The notes under the pieces are model-generated. The model was not told where the DNA came from. It made no database searches and was given only the letters and a program-made list of their open reading frames with translations. Shown piece by piece: positions 1-12,184 of a stretch of DNA of 64,000 nucleotides. The DNA comes from Cephalotus follicularis (taxonomy: Eukaryota; Streptophyta; Magnoliopsida; Oxalidales; Cephalotaceae). The translations under genes were made by a program, and so were the position numbers. Position 1 is the first letter of the stretch. Each line of letters starts with the position of its first letter. The stretch is taken from the NCBI GenBank assembly GCA_001972305.1, contig BDDD01006737.1, forward strand, positions 26,648 to 90,647, in the 5' to 3' direction.

Positions 1-226
1 TCGGCGGTGGAAGAGAAGCGCCGGAGCAAGCGGCGGCGACAGAAACGGGATTTGCCGCCAGAGAGAAACAGGGAGAAAGAGGGAGAAAATGGGAGAGAGA
101 GGAGAGAAGGCTTACCAGGAAAGGACGCCCGCCTTCTCACGGCCACCGGCGTGAAGCGCCGGCTTCTCCTCCGGCCAGAACGCGCCCCTGCGTGCCAGAC
201 GCCTGGTGCGTCTCACCTCTCCCCAA

Positions 227-245
227 AACGCACGAGTCGTGCGTT
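227..245. repeat. short palindrome in S1
   Basis: Nine-base arms AACGCACGA and TCGTGCGTT are separated by one G. The context is GC-rich and also contains CCAGACGCCTGG-like partial palindromes at about 198-212. A structural or regulatory role is only a guess. Confidence 0.6.
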
Positions 246-353
246 ATATGAAGAAAAGGGAGAGATGGGAGATATGGGGGAGAGTGTGAGAGAGATTGAG
301 AAAGAGATTAGGTAAAAGAGCATTTTGACTTAATTGACTTAATTAAAATTAAG

Positions 354-374
354 TCTCTCTCTCTCTCTCTCTCT
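354..374. repeat. (CT)n microsatellite
   Basis: About ten TC/CT dinucleotides lie inside AT-rich sequence (310-640) that has no gene-like content. Confidence 0.9.
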
Positions 375-1803
375 TAATTAAAATCTCTTTCAAAATTAAT
401 TTTGTTTCCCCTTTCTCCTTTAATTAAAATCTCTTTCAATTTTAATTTTGTTTCTCATACATGTTTAATAATTCTCCCAATTAATTAATCATGTTTCTCA
501 CTTTAATTAATTTAATTAAAATTAAATCATGCTCCGGCTTCAAATCTCTTATATATCAAGATGACAATTAGTGGAACGAAAAACAAATCACTAATGTCAA
601 AATAATATATACTAGTTAAAAACTAGATTTACCACCAAGCGAGCATTTGTGCAGCATGCGTCACTTTTTCAATAATTATGCGGGACCCAAAAGCCCGGTG
701 GATTTCCGATACGATGATAAATTTCTCAGAACATCCCGAAGTTCTGGTACGACTATCCAGCTAATAGTCTCGGTGTGATCTATAATCACCCCCGGATTCG
801 TGGACCAAAGAGTACGACGTCTATCATTCGTTAACCGGTTCCCCAGTACTTTATCATTGTCATCGATTTGTGTGCCGCGTATCCTTCATCATCTCGGCTT
901 CGACCATGGACTAGGGTTTTGATAAATGTCACCCCTAGTTAAAACCGCGATAACTATAATTCTATGAACGCACTGAGACTATGGGAGATATCCCCGGAAA
1001 CCTCTTGTTCCCAATCTCCCAGTGCCTGGCCAGGACTTTAAGTCTTCAACGGTCACAGATGTTATAGAGCCTATAGCCCTCAACACGGGTGTAACGATCC
1101 CATCTTGCGCACTCGCCCACACATCTCAATGCAGCTCCCACAAGGCCCAAAGATAACCATTTTGCCAGCACGTGGCTAGTGCTGGGGAAGGCGAAAATCA
1201 AAGCCAAGCAGTTACTACAAAACGTATGTCAGCCGCTCAGGTCCAACGATACAACGTAAATCACGTATGATCTACTAGTCCTTTTTGGCTAAGCACTACC
1301 GCGACAATAGGAACTCTATTGACAGAGGTGTTGACTTTCCAAATAGATAACCTATGGTGGGTCAGTTCAGTGTCGTGCCTCTGCACGTACCCCGCATCAG
1401 CTTTAGGGTAAAACCCAAATGGCAATGAGATGATCCATCCTCCTTTACCATTCGGAGCAAGCATAACATGGCAAGTCTTTGCGGTTCATCAATTGACCTA
1501 AGAAAGTGAACCTATTACTTGGAACTTTTGTCACAAGGGAGTAAGGATCTCATTCTCATAACCTCTCAGGCACGAGATCCAATCCTTTATGGACAGGGCG
1601 CTATATGTGTATTCTGTTGACATGGTGATCAACTGATCCGTAGAGACGGTATGGGATAATACATATAGCAAAATGCCAATCTTTACTAAATATGCACAAT
1701 AAAACACGAATGGAACTAAGAATGTCGATTCAAGAGCGTGTCATATGTCAACAACATATGTCTGCAGCCTTCTCGTGGCTTGCAGGGACACCCTAATCTA
1801 ACA

Positions 1804-3807
1804 GTGGCTACAAAGATCAATCAACAAGAATACCGCATAAGGGTACAATCAATTCAATCATTTGTCCGAAGACCACTATTGGGTGTCATCTCGTGCTACC
1901 TCCTAGCCCAACCAATGCACCGCCTAATCACCACCATACACTCCGATGATGATAAAAAAGGCAAACACTACTGCCCGCACTTGGCGGACAGTTAACACTC
2001 ATGATCTGCAAGGCAGATAGGTAGGGTGAATAAGCTCGAGCCAACTCCTGGCACATCCACTCACCCACTGTAGTTAGTGACACACTCCGATCACTAAGCC
2101 ATCAGCATCACACAATCACAATCAATCACTGATATCACATATAAGTTATGTAATATAACACTTCAATAAAATCTCTTTTGAGAAAACATTACATTTCGTT
2201 GAGTTTTCGTTTAAGAAAACTATAAACACTCACTAGTCCTCACTTAGAGAACTCAATTCAATAACATTAGGTTTTCTTGCAAATAAGTGGAAAACCTTCA
2301 AAATATGCATATAACATTTAGTGGTTAAAACATAACTATACATATATTGTTCAATATTAGTAACCCTTGAAATAAAGATGTTGTAATCATTTTAAGAAAA
2401 CAGAACATCAATAACAGTAGCACCAGCAATAGGTAAGATTGCCTAACATTTCAAGGATTGCACAAAATAGTCACTCAACAACATTACATGTAATCTACAA
2501 GGATCTATATAAGTTGTTCACTTGCTGTAAAACCATTACAATTATTAGAGGTTGATTATTAAAACCATCCCTTATGAACCAATTCCAATTTCATTCAATT
2601 CAGATTAAACAGTAGGCATTAGAGGCAAAATTGTCTTAGAACAGTCGGTTGTTTTCCTTCACAGTCGGTTATTGGCTTGCACAGTCGGCTGTTCTATATG
2701 AATAGCCGGCTGGATACATTGAGTAGTCGACTATTTGTTCCAAACCCTCGGCTGTTTACATTAAGTAGTTGACTGTCACTCGAGACAGTCGGCTGTCTAA
2801 GACCAAATTCATTTTCAGCAGAAACAGAGTATGCATAAAAACAACCTCCAATTCAATTTCAATCAACATGCAAACACATATAGGCTATCAGAACACGAAA
2901 AGCATGCTATATATATCATAATCATGTCATAAATTCCTTATACCTACCTCAAACGCTACCCCAGAATCAGTTCAAATGATTCTTCTCTCTAAGTCCCAAC
3001 TTCCACTTTCAAACAAAACAACCAGCAATTCAAGCTACGATCGCATGTTTACAGTAGTTATACATAACGAAATCAGTACGTATATACTACTGAACAACCA
3101 TAACAACAACTGAAATTCAACAACAGAAGCTTACCAAAAATGGAATTCCCAGCTTCTATTCCAAGTTAACTCCACTTGCTTCAATTCCTCATGCACACAC
3201 ACAGAAGATAACGTCTCTCCTTTCAACGTTTCCAACACTCAAAACCATTCATGAACAACTGATATAGGCAGCTTCGTCCAAGGAATTCAACTGATTCCTT
3301 TAACTCCAACTTTTACTCTTTTCTTCCTCTCTCTCTCATTACTTACTGATTTGGTTCCTTGCAAGTTGCAGAGGTTCAGAGACACCAATGCATTGGTATA
3401 CTAAGTCTGTGACACGTCCATGCCACTTAACCTTGTGAAATCAGTCATCTCACACCTGTCCACAAAGTAACACGCCACACTCTATTTTCATGCAACATGT
3501 AGCCTTCTTGTCCAGATTTCTCCAGTCGACTGTTTTTAAATGGCAGTCGGCTGCCACCGCTTAACTTCCCAGTTGACTGTTACCCTGCGACAGTCGGCTG
3601 TGGCCTATACAAAACAACCAGTCGGCTGTTTTGTTCCCCACTATTCATACCACAACACACTTTCAACTCAAGCCTTGCATTAAACCCAACAAAAACCAAC
3701 CAACAACCATAAAACATAACACTTGGACATTAAATCTCAATTAAATGCATATTTTATTTATTATGGTTACAATATACATTAATTGAAATTTACGGTTATT
3801 ACATAGC
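1804..3807 (-). mobile_element. S2: gypsy LTR, left part missing
   Basis: The sequence matches gypsy LTRs such as 58696-61211 and 5420-8007 from their GTGGCTACA block onward and ends with the same TTACGGTTATTACA-type terminus at 3807. In element orientation this terminus is the LTR start (TGTAATAACCG), so the element reads on the minus strand. The first part of the LTR lies beyond S1, left of the window. To the right it abuts G1 reverse transcriptase sequence, with TAGCA (3808-3812) as the presumed target duplication. I cannot tell whether S2 is a solo LTR or the end of a longer minus-strand element. Confidence 0.8.
2638..2800. repeat. CAGTCGGCTG palindrome cluster in S2
   Basis: At least eight close variants of CAGTCGGCTG/CAGTCGACTG occur within about 160 bp, and a second group lies at 3520-3640. 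The module resembles that of the G4 LTRs. The core is the TCGA/TCGG centre with CAG/CTG arms. It is non-coding and its function is unknown. Confidence 0.8.
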
Positions 3808-4600
3808 ACCAATATCGAGAGCTCCTTATCTTATGGCACCCACAGAGTTGAAAGAGTTGAAAGATCAGTTACAGGAGTTGCTCGATAGAGGTTTTATTAG
3901 ATCGAGTGTTTCCCCATGGGGAGCACCAGTCCTGTTTGTCTATAAAAAGGATGGATCCCTTCGAATGTGTATCTATTATCGGTAGCTCAATAGAGTTATG
4001 GTTAAGAACAAGTTCCCTCTACCTCACATCGATGAATTGTTTGACCAGTTAAAAGGTTCTTCGGTCGTCTCCAAGTTGGATTTGAGGTCAGAATATCATC
4101 AACTAAGGGTTAGAGCCGATGATATTCCAAAGACAGCATTTAGGTCACGGTATGGACACTATGAGTTCATTGTAATGCCGTCTGGGTGACCAATGCCCCT
4201 GCTGCATTCATGAGCCTTATGAAAAGAGTCTTTAATCCATATTTTGACCAGTTCATCGTAGTCTTCATCAATGATATCCTGGTGTATTCTAGGACTACGA
4301 AGGAGCATCGAGAACATTTGCACTAGGCATTGCAAGTTTTGAAAGACCATCCGTTGTATGCCAAGTTCAGCAAATGTGAGTTTTGGTTGTCAGAGGTGGC
4401 TTTTCTTGGTCGAGTTATCTCTAGTGCCGGTTTAGCAGTGGACCCAGCAAAGATAGAAGTAGTGAGAGATTGGAGACGACCGACAAATGTGACAAAAGTC
4501 CATAGTTTCTTGGGCTTAGTGGGTTACTAGCGCCACTTTTTCGAGGGATTCTCACAGATAACTACACCTTTAACCTGGTTGACGCAGAAAAAGATAGTGT
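3808..4600 (+). pseudogene. G1 reverse transcriptase (decayed)
   Basis: RNA-dependent DNA polymerase domain that would copy the element RNA into cDNA. The reading frame opens inside the protease-RT linker ([13 protein letters not shown]), directly after S2. Recognisable blocks are [17 protein letters not shown], then a core with [20 protein letters not shown] and [11 protein letters not shown], and the thumb block FLGLVGY. The catalytic box reads [10 protein letters not shown] where the family has F(V/I/L)DDILVYSR, so the first metal-binding Asp is Asn. There are stops within the YR*LNR block (a CAG to TAG type change) and after FLGLVGY, and a frameshift after MPSG at about 4187. It is non-functional. 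The family call is certain. Confidence 0.93.
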
Positions 4601-5060
4601 TTGTTTGGGATGTCAGTTATGAACGGAGTTTTCAGGAGTTAAAACACCATCTGATTTCTGCGCTGATCTTGGCTTTACCCGAGGGCAGTGAGGAATTCAT
4701 AATGTATAGTGATGCATTAGGGACCAGTTTGGGATGTGTTCTAATGCAGTATGGGAAGGTGATCGCCTATGCCTCAAGGAAGCTGAAGCCTTATGAGAAG
4801 AGTTGTCCAACTTATGATCTAGAGTTTGTAGCGATCGTTTTTGCATTACACAAATGGAGGCATTACTTGTATTGTACCAAGTGTGATATGCACACGGATC
4901 ATAAAAGTTTAAAGCACATTTTCTTCTAAAAAGACCTGAATATGAGACAAAGGAGGTGGATGGAGTTACTTAATGACTACAACTGTGAGATACAATATCA
5001 CCCAAGCAAAGCTAATGTGATTGTAGACACCTTGAATCGCCGATTAGCTTGCTTGATAGT
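4601..5060 (+). pseudogene. G1 RNase H domain (decayed)
   Basis: Follows RT in the usual gypsy order. RNase H would degrade the RNA strand of the RNA-DNA hybrid. Landmarks are [13 protein letters not shown] (first Asp), [20 protein letters not shown] (Glu) and [11 protein letters not shown] (Asp), followed by a stop at about 4927 and then the tether block [19 protein letters not shown]. The acidic residues remain, but the frame is closed by that stop and by further stops after NRRLACL. The segment ends in the tether before the integrase zinc-binding part. Confidence 0.92.
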
Positions 5061-5189
5061 TGCTCAGATGTATAACCGACCATGGTTGTAGAATAGAATC
5101 AGAAAGGCTCAGGTATGGATGAAGACTTGCATAAGGTTGCATCAAATGGTCAATGAGGGTCGAAACCCGAGTTCTCAGTTCATGGTGCT

Positions 5190-5419
5190 GGATTGTTAAT
5201 GTTTCAAGGTAGAGTTTGTGTTCCTAACAGTAAGGAGCTAAAGGATGAGCTTTTGTTGCAGGCTCATCGCTCTAGTTTCTCAGTACATCCAGGGAGTACC
5301 AAGATGTATCGAGACCAGAAGCTCAGTTATTGGTGGAATGACATGAAGAGGGAGATAGCAAAATATGTTTCTTCCTGCTTAACATGTCAGCAATGTCAAG
5401 GCAGAACACCGGAGGCTAA
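5190..5419 (+). pseudogene. G1 integrase, N-terminal zinc-binding part, first fragment
   Basis: H2C2-type integrase N-terminus. The His pair lies in AHRSSFSVHPGSTKM and the Cys pair in CLTCQQ, with WWNDMKREIAKYV between them as usual. A 2-base insertion after CQQ shifts the frame just before the G2 insertion point. The sequence stops at 5419, where a TGTCACACC terminus begins. The continuation, with RLLQPLPVAQWKWEHI, is found at 17727 beyond G2. The bases GCTAA (5415-5419) are repeated as GCCAA after G2. 5061-5189 is the degraded linker with stops. Confidence 0.9.
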
Positions 5420-6208
5420 TGTCACACCCCGCTTCCAACAACAAACATAATTATGGTTATCAGTTAATAATCCAGCATTCAACAATAATTAAAATTCAAT
5501 AATCATTTTTGCAGAAGCATTCTATAACCGGATTATTAAAATTATCCACACGCAGCCCATACTACGTGCTTATAAGTACAACACAAGTTATAAATTACAT
5601 ATCAAAAATGTAATTATAACGTAATGGAGTACGACATTATTACAAAACTCACTCACTTTAACAAAATTGAAACACAAGCCTCCAAGTTTGGCTTCAGCAA
5701 CACTCTCCCAACTACCTTTGTCAATCTGAAATTGTGGGGGGTTAGCCTTTGTCCTCACTCGGCTAAGCAAGGATCATGCATGAGAATGAATATATAAATG
5801 CAAAGATGCATGACAGTTTTTATATTTCAAAAACAGTATATATATATATATATATATAGGTAAGTCAATATATAATCAGTCATGCCAAGTGGCTACAATC
5901 AGTTCAATCATCAAGAATACCGCACAAGGGTACAATCAATCAGTCCAGTGTTGGGTGTCACATGTTGCTAACTCCTAGCTCCAATTGCGCACCACCTAAC
6001 TATCACCCTACACTCCGAAGATGATAGAATAGGTAAACAATACCGCCAGCATTTAGCGGGCAACTAACATTCAGGTTCTGCATTGCATATAATTTTGGTG
6101 GAAGCTCTAGCCAACTCCTTGCACCTAGGACCACCTCCGTAGCCAGTGATGTCTCCTATCCCTCGACTAATAGAAACTAGCAGAGACAATCGATACAATC
6201 CGTATAGC

Positions 6209-6240
<32 letters not shown>

Positions 6241-8007
6241 ATATAGCAGTAGTTTTCTTTTTAGAAAACATTAAGCAGTTCATTAGCAATGTCTCACTTT
6301 TGGAGGAAACAATAACAATATAATAGTGGTTCTCTTGGAGAACAAAACAGTAACTTCACATAGGAGGACAACAGTAATTTCATTTAACAGAAAGATTTTA
6401 TTTTTGAAAACTGTTGCAAAAATCATTATTTGTGCATATAGCACTCAATTGGTATAATCCTTGAATTTCATATAAAACAGTAGTAATTGTAAATCATTCT
6501 GATAGATAACAATATCAATAACAGTAACTATAGTATTAACTGCATAGTATGGACAGTAACATTTCAAGGATGAACAATACCGCAACAATGCAATCAACAA
6601 CAATTTATGCAATCAAGCTATTGATATGCAAGCCATTTAACTTTATAATTCAATTACACATAGCAGAGGTTGATTATGGAATCATCCTATGAAAGCCAGT
6701 GTAATTCCCACGAATTTAACCCAAACAGTGGACCAAAGCATCGACAACACACTGGAAGCATCGACAGTTTCTAGTCTATGCGTCGCCGGTTAGTTTAAAG
6801 CGTCAACAGTGTTCCTTCCTAAGCGTCGAAGTTATTTTAATTAAGCGTCGATTAACTGACTAAAGCATCAACACTTTAAGCCTTAAGCGTTGGTGCTTCT
6901 ACCCTAGGCGTCTGCACTTTATGGGGTTAATGCAATTCCAAGAGCAACAACTCAAACAGAGCATGCATAAACTCAGTTAAATCTCAATCCAATTCAACAT
7001 GTATTCACATACAATTCATCACCATACATTATACAAATTATATGTTCAAAAACATGTCAAAACCCCTACCTCAATAGCAATCCCAGAAACCATTTGAACG
7101 ATCCTTCTCTTTATGTCTCAAACACTTTTTAGCTCAACAAATCTTCAATTCCAGAATAAATATATTTATTATATGTTAATAGAATATAATCATCAAAACT
7201 AGTACGTTTATATGGTGGTTTAACCATGATAACAACAATAATTTCGGTCCAGAAGCTTACCTATATAGATTGAGCTTCCAACTATCACTTTGGACACCGC
7301 TATCTCAACATGCAAAGTTCCAGCAATTCTCCGGAACCATTTCTCTCTTTTCTAGCGTTTCTAACACTCCAAAGCTTACACAACTACTGATATAAATGAA
7401 TAATTCGTACCAGCATCTCATCAATATCCTTAACTCAGACTGTTGGCATTTTTCTTCTCAATCTACTGTGTTCTTACTATTTTTGTTCTTTTCCTCTTTG
7501 TTTGCAGGTTGCATGTGGAAGAGATACATGCAAGACACCACTCTTGCATGTTAACACAGTTGGTGGCACGTATTAACCCAGCACGACACGTTTAGGACAC
7601 TTTCCATCAACCGACAAGGCTTTGGTGCCACTACTATGTTCTAATCGACAAGTAGCACTTACCTGTCAACGTTCAAAGCGTCACGGCTTTCCTCCAAGCG
7701 TCGCCGGTTAGGCCACCGCTTGTCTTGCCACATAAGCATTCCAAACGATACGCGTCAAGTATTTCGTTAAGCTCACAGCGTCGACGATTGTATTATAGGC
7801 GTCGACGGCCTGGTGCCAGAATTCAGTTCTTTAAAAATTTAATTATACCACTTCTCAATTCTTTCAATTAAGTCCTATTCCATTTCAATTGGCATCCAAC
7901 AAAACAACAACCACAATGTTTATAAAATTGTACGTTAAATCTCAATTAAATGTATTTCTATTCATCAATGGTACAACATACATCAATTGAAATTTGCGGT
8001 TATTACA
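5420..8007 (-). repeat. G2 left LTR (3' LTR), 2588 bp
   Basis: TG...CA-bounded and directly repeated at 15446-17726. It contains AT microsatellites at about 5837-5858 and 6211-6232 and two palindrome clusters (6735-6925 and 7670-7815). It is about 300 bp longer than its partner, because the partner lacks a block corresponding to roughly 6045-6330 here. The element polyadenylation and promoter signals must lie in it, but I could not single them out. Confidence 0.93.
6735..6925. repeat. GCGTCGACGC-type palindrome cluster, G2 left LTR
   Basis: About ten variants of GCGTCGACGCTT, many with CpG to TpG or CpA changes (GCATCGAC, GCGTCAAC), appear at about 15-25 bp spacing. A second group at 7670-7815 includes GGCGTCGACGGCC. 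The right LTR carries the matching clusters at 16470-16640 and 17395-17535. It is non-coding. Confidence 0.85.
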
Positions 8008-8020
8008 TTCCCCACTCCTT
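8008..8020 (-). other. G2 polypurine tract
   Basis: On the minus strand this reads AAGGAGTGGGGAA directly before the LTR start TGTAATAACC. It is the expected primer for plus-strand cDNA synthesis. Confidence 0.85.
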
Positions 8021-8044
8021 ATAGAAAATTCGTCCTCGAATTTA

Positions 8045-8770
8045 ACTTTATATGTCGAACAAGTGAGGAAATGTTTCTATCATCTCTGCTTCACGCTCCC
8101 AGGTTACTTCTTCGACCCTGTGAAACCGCCACAATACTTTTACCATAGGAATAGTCTTATTCCTCAGTACCTTCTCCATCCGATCAAAAATCCTCGTCGG
8201 CCTCTCTTCATAAGATAAGTTATCATTGATGAATCCAGGGTCGTAGCTCAATATGTGAGATGGGTCGGGTACATATTTCCGTAGCATGGAAACATGAAAT
8301 ACGTTATGCACATTTGATAAGTTGGGCGGTAGTGAAATCTGATATGCCACTTCCCCAACTCATTCCAGTATCTCATAAGGTCCAATGTACCTTTGAGCTA
8401 ACTTCCCTTTGAGGCCAAAACGGTGTATCCCTTTTGAGGGCGAGATCTTCAGAAAAACATGATCTCCCTTCTCGAATTGTAGCTTCCTCCTCTTTATGTC
8501 GACATAACTCTTTTGCCGACTCTGTGTAGCGAGCAACCTCTTCTTGATCACCTCCACTTTATCAGTAGTCTCTTGCACAAGGTCTGGTCCCAGCACTTGT
8601 TTTTCACCAACCTCATCCCAGCAAATAGGAGATCTACACTTCCTCCCATACAAGGCTTCAGAGGGAGCCATCCCAATGCTGACATGATAGCTGTTGTTGT
8701 AAGAGAACTCAATCAATGAAAGATGATCCTCCCAACTCCCAGCGAAATCAATCATACAAGCCCGAAGCAT
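8045..8770 (-). pseudogene. G2 integrase C-terminal region and chromodomain-like end
   Basis: Minus-strand continuation of integrase. It has the post-catalytic helix block SYNNSYHVSIGMAPSEALYG and GRKCRSPICWDEVGE, then the GDHVFLKISPSKG and GPYEILE beta-barrel part. A single stop at about 8357 precedes QISLPPNLSNVHNVFHVSML, and the end has RIFDRMEKVLRN and VEEVTWEREAEM, which is the degenerate chromodomain signature of plant chromoviruses (histone-mark targeting is known for the class, not shown here). It terminates at 8048 just before the polypurine tract. Apart from the stop this part is well kept. Confidence 0.92.
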
Positions 8771-9121
8771 ATCTTCAAGAGTCTGAATGGTAAGCTCGGA
8801 CTATTCGTCAGTCTGTGGGTGAAAAGCAGTACTAAAGTTTAAGGTTGTTACCATCGCTGCTTGGAACCTCTTCCGGAACCTTGAAGTGAATCTTTCATCA
8901 CGGTCACAAACAATACTGACCGGCACTCCATGCAACCTCACTATCTCCCGGATATGTAATCGAGCCAACTTCTTGATGGAATAGGTCATGTTCATCGGAA
9001 GAAAATTTGCAGACTTGGTGAGTCTGTCCACTACAACCCACACTACCTCATGATGATTCTGTGACCTCGGTAATCCCGACACACAGTCCATGGTCACATG
9101 CTCCCACTTCCACTCAACCAC
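8771..9121 (-). pseudogene. G2 integrase catalytic core
   Basis: Joins viral cDNA ends to host DNA. WKWEHVTMDCVSGLPRS supplies the first Asp and VSIVCDRDERFTS the second. The third acid lies after HPQTDE, where a stop (CAG to TAG type) separates it from SELTIQTLEDM, so the Glu is kept but the frame is broken. It lies between the zinc-binding part (9131-9508) and the C-terminal region, as in all gypsy integrases. Confidence 0.93.
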
Positions 9122-9130
9122 TGATAACGA

Positions 9131-9508
9131 TTATAGTAGTCCCGCAGGTTTCTGATGTTCAGCCTTCACTCTCTGACAGGTCAAACATCTGGCTACATAT
9201 TCAACGATCTCTCTATTCATACCACTCCACCAATAGTTCCTCTTCATGTCGTACCACATTTTAGAGCTTCCTGGATGAACACTGTAATTTGACTTATGAG
9301 CTTGCTGCAATAGCTCACCTCTGATGCTCTCGTCATCTGGAACACATACCCTTCCTCGGAACCTCAATATGCCATCCGCATGTATGAAGAACTCAGAATC
9401 AGGATCCAAATTCTCATGAATGTTCCACAACTCAGCATCACTGAACTGTGCATTCAGAATATGATCTAGAAGTTCCAGTTGTGCTCTAAGATTCGCCACA
9501 ATAACCAC
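9131..9508 (-). pseudogene. G2 integrase N-terminal zinc-binding domain and RNase H tether
   Basis: The minus-strand frame carries GRVCVPDDESIRGELL, then His pair AHKSNYSVHPGSSKM and Cys pair ARCLTCQRVKAEH, an intact H2C2 arrangement. The N-terminal part (ILNAQFSDAELWNIHENLD) is the linker from RNase H. It ends at GLL before a stop that separates it from the core. This frame itself is open. Confidence 0.92.
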
Positions 9509-9559
9509 TCAGGAAACCATGAACGGATTCCATCTCTGGAAATCCTCTAATAGCTTCCA

Positions 9560-9960
9560 CTATGAAACCATCGCACCAACTATCATTGCCATGCGACTCA
9601 GCGCATCCGCCACTATATTCACCTTCCTTGGGTGGTATTGAATGTCATAGCTATAATCATTAAAAAACTCCACCCACCTTCTCTGTCTCATGTTCAGATC
9701 CTTCTGGGAAAATAAATATTTCATGCTCTTGTGGTCAGTGAAGATCTCAAATTGAGCACCATAGAGATAGTGTCTCCATTTCTGTAAAGCGAACACTATG
9801 GCTGCCAACTCAAGATCGTGTACGGGAAAATTTTCTTCGTACAACTTCAACTTCCTCGATGTGTATGCAATCACTCTACCACGTTGCATAAGGACGCATC
9901 CTAAGCCCTTCCCAGAAGCATCACTATAAACAATAAAACCCTCATTACCCTAAGGTAATG
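9560..9960 (-). pseudogene. G2 RNase H domain
   Basis: Reads on the minus strand with [17 protein letters not shown] (first Asp, about 9905-9935), [20 protein letters not shown] (Glu) and [17 protein letters not shown] (Asp). The tether [20 protein letters not shown] and ADALSR box follow. One stop (a CAG to TAG type) lies upstream of YSDAS at about 9950. The three acidic residues are all present. Confidence 0.93.
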
Positions 9961-10826
9961 CCAACACTGGAGCCAAAATCAACCGACTCTTCAACTCATG
10001 GAAACTTGCTTCGCACGAATCATCCCACACAAAGATTGACTTCTTCTGAGTCAAACGTGTAATTGGTATAGCAATCTTAAAAAATCCTTTGATAAACCTT
10101 CGGTAATATCCAGCCAATCCCAAGAAGCTACGAACCTCAGTAACGTTCTTTGGTTGGGGCCAATCAACAATACTCTCAATCTTCAAATGGTCCACCGATA
10201 ATCCTTCACTCGACACAATGTGACCAAGGAAAGTCACATGATCCAGCCAAAACTCACACTTACTGAATTTGGCGAATAACTGTTCCCTCCACAATGTCTA
10301 CAACACAATCCTAAAATGCTGCATGTGCTCCTCAATACTCCTCGAATATATCAGGATGTCGTCTAAGAATATAAAGACAAAATGATCAAGATAGGGCTGG
10401 AATACTCTATTCGTCAAACACATAAAGGATGCAGGAGCATTCGTCAAACCAAACAGCAGTATCAAAAATTCATAGTGCCCATATCTGATTCGAAATTTAG
10501 TCTTCTCCACATCACCTTCCCAGATCCTCAACTGATGATAACATGTGCTCATGTGAAGTTTAGGGAATACAGTTGAGCCTTGCAATTGGTCGAACTACTC
10601 CTCAATATGTGGCAGAGGATACTTGTTCTTCACAGTCACCAGATTCAGCAGCCTGTAATCGATGCATAGCCTCATCGATCCATCCTTCTTTTTCACAAAT
10701 AGGACCGGTGCTCCCCACGGTGACACACTCGGTCTGATGAAGCCCTTATCAAGATAATCCTGCAATTGAGTCTTCAAATCCTTCAATTCAGCAGGAGCCA
10801 TTCTGTACGGAGCTTTGGATATAGGA
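9950..10826 (-). pseudogene. G2 reverse transcriptase, 3' part up to S3
   Basis: Minus-strand RT with [40 protein letters not shown], the RYGHYEF block, an intact catalytic box [11 protein letters not shown] and the thumb [15 protein letters not shown]. Stops occur at about 10590 (within HIEE*FDQLQ) and 10296. Upstream it stops at 10826 inside the [12 protein letters not shown] block, where S3 has inserted. The flanking TAGGA at 10822-10826 and 13529-13533 restores the frame to the protease-RT linker. The YMDD-like box is the best preserved of the four RT copies that can be compared. Confidence 0.94.
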
Positions 10827-11214
10827 TGTGACGACCCGTCCCTCCGGACAGCCACCCTGAACAAATCGCCCGACAGGAAGGAGGAATTTCCCATATCCTT
10901 TAAGCCAAAAGCACCACGCAAAACACGCCAAAACGCAAGGCATAGAAGAAACAAACAAGAAATGGCATAACTGTAAATAACCCATACATTTAAAACATTT
11001 CAAAACACACTGTTTAACTAAAGGGACATAACAGCCGCTGCCCAAATGCAACGTTCCATTAAAGGAATGTGCCAGGGGAGGGAGCCAGGGCAGAGAACGC
11101 AACACTACGTCTCGCCAGGGGTCCCGGGCAGGGGATGCCGACCTCACACAACACAAAAAGACATTCACCAGCCAGACCTGCACTTCCACCCTAAGACACG
11201 CCTTCCCCGGATGA

Positions 11215-11415
11215 GCCATCCTCGGGCATGTCCTCACTGGACGACTGACCACGGACATGTCCTCCCCAGGCATGTCCACCTCAGGCATGCCTCCCTGGGC
11301 ATGACCTCCCCGGGCAAGACTTCTCGGGCATGACCTCCCCGGGCATGCCTCCCCGGGCATGACCTCCCTGGACAACACGTTCTCCTTGGATGTCTCCTCG
11401 GACAACATGTTCTCC
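11215..11415. repeat. tandem repeat GGGCATGACCTCCCC in S3
   Basis: About ten imperfect copies of an 18-27-bp unit built around CCCCGGGCATGACCTCC. The unit translates into Gly/Arg/Cys-rich frames on the minus strand, which explains the long spurious open frames here. Confidence 0.85.
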
Positions 11416-12184
11416 TCGGACAGAGCCCGACACAAAGCCAGACCAAAACATAAACCATCATAGCACTAACCCTGAGGTCAGGACACGAGCCCCGCATGTT
11501 GACCCCCGCCCCGGGGAGATCCCCTGTCCTGCCCGACCTCGGGTAACCTTCTCGATAAACAACAAAAGAACATAACATAACATTTCAAATAAAAACACAA
11601 TATCTCATCAAGAGAACACATCATATTATCATTTCAAAATATAATGTATATCTATTCACAAAATATCATTCCTTGTCCACAAGCCAGGGACTCATACAAA
11701 AGAATAACATATCCTCCCCAGGTCGAGGACCATACAACAAAAGAACTAAAACCCATATGCCCCAATGAATGCATGAAGGACAAGTCCGTGAAGCCAGCAG
11801 CTCTGCACATCCCCCGCAGACTACCTTGTCAACTCACAAGACTGCCCTGGCAGCCACAGCAGCTTCCTCTGAAAAACAACTGGGAGGGGATTAGTCCAAA
11901 TGACTAGTGAGCAAGAACAAGCATTCTCCAAAGCATCAACAACCACTGGACGCACAAGGAAAAGAAATATATAAACAAGCCCCACTGGGCAAAACAGAAC
12001 AAGTCAGGGGATAAACAAGGAACACAAACTCAGCAATATCACAAGGCTCCACTCCTCAAAGTCTGCCAAAGGAAAAGAGAGTCAAACATCAATAAGTAGA
12101 GGATTCCAACAAATGATAACATCACAAGTAAAAAAACAGTGCCCAAGATAAACAAGAGAAGAAGAACAACACCATAATATCCCG

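Larger units (their letters stand above)
1..1803 (+). mobile_element. S1: LTR of the TGTTGGAA family, cut by the left window edge
   Basis: From about 640 to 1803 this matches the plus-oriented LTRs at 46280-48696 and 49825-52289, and the minus-oriented LTR at 61960-63500, in the same order of blocks. It ends ...TAATCTAACA, and the next bases (GTGGC, 1804-1808) continue a gypsy LTR (S2), so S1 was inserted into S2. By comparison with the 2465-bp copy at 49825 the true start should lie roughly 650 bp left of the window. Bases 1-640 are therefore inferred to be the diverged middle of the LTR: a GC- and purine-rich stretch (1-310), then AT-rich sequence with a CT microsatellite. No coding region is supported. 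The assignment is firm for 640-1803 and moderate for 1-640. Confidence 0.72.

Noticed and set aside
7..315. 102-codon open frame rich in Arg/Glu/Lys at the left edge
   Set aside because: It is purine-rich low-complexity sequence inside an LTR-family region. It has no domain and the composition alone explains the open frame.
1..3807. Missing 5' half of G1 (gag, protease, 5' LTR)
   Set aside because: Looked for it on both strands. This stretch is fully taken up by S1 and S2 LTR sequence.
10788..11435. 215-codon minus-strand open frame
   Set aside because: It spans the S3 boundary into G2 RT and follows the CCCCGGGCATGACCTCC tandem array. It is a repeat artefact.
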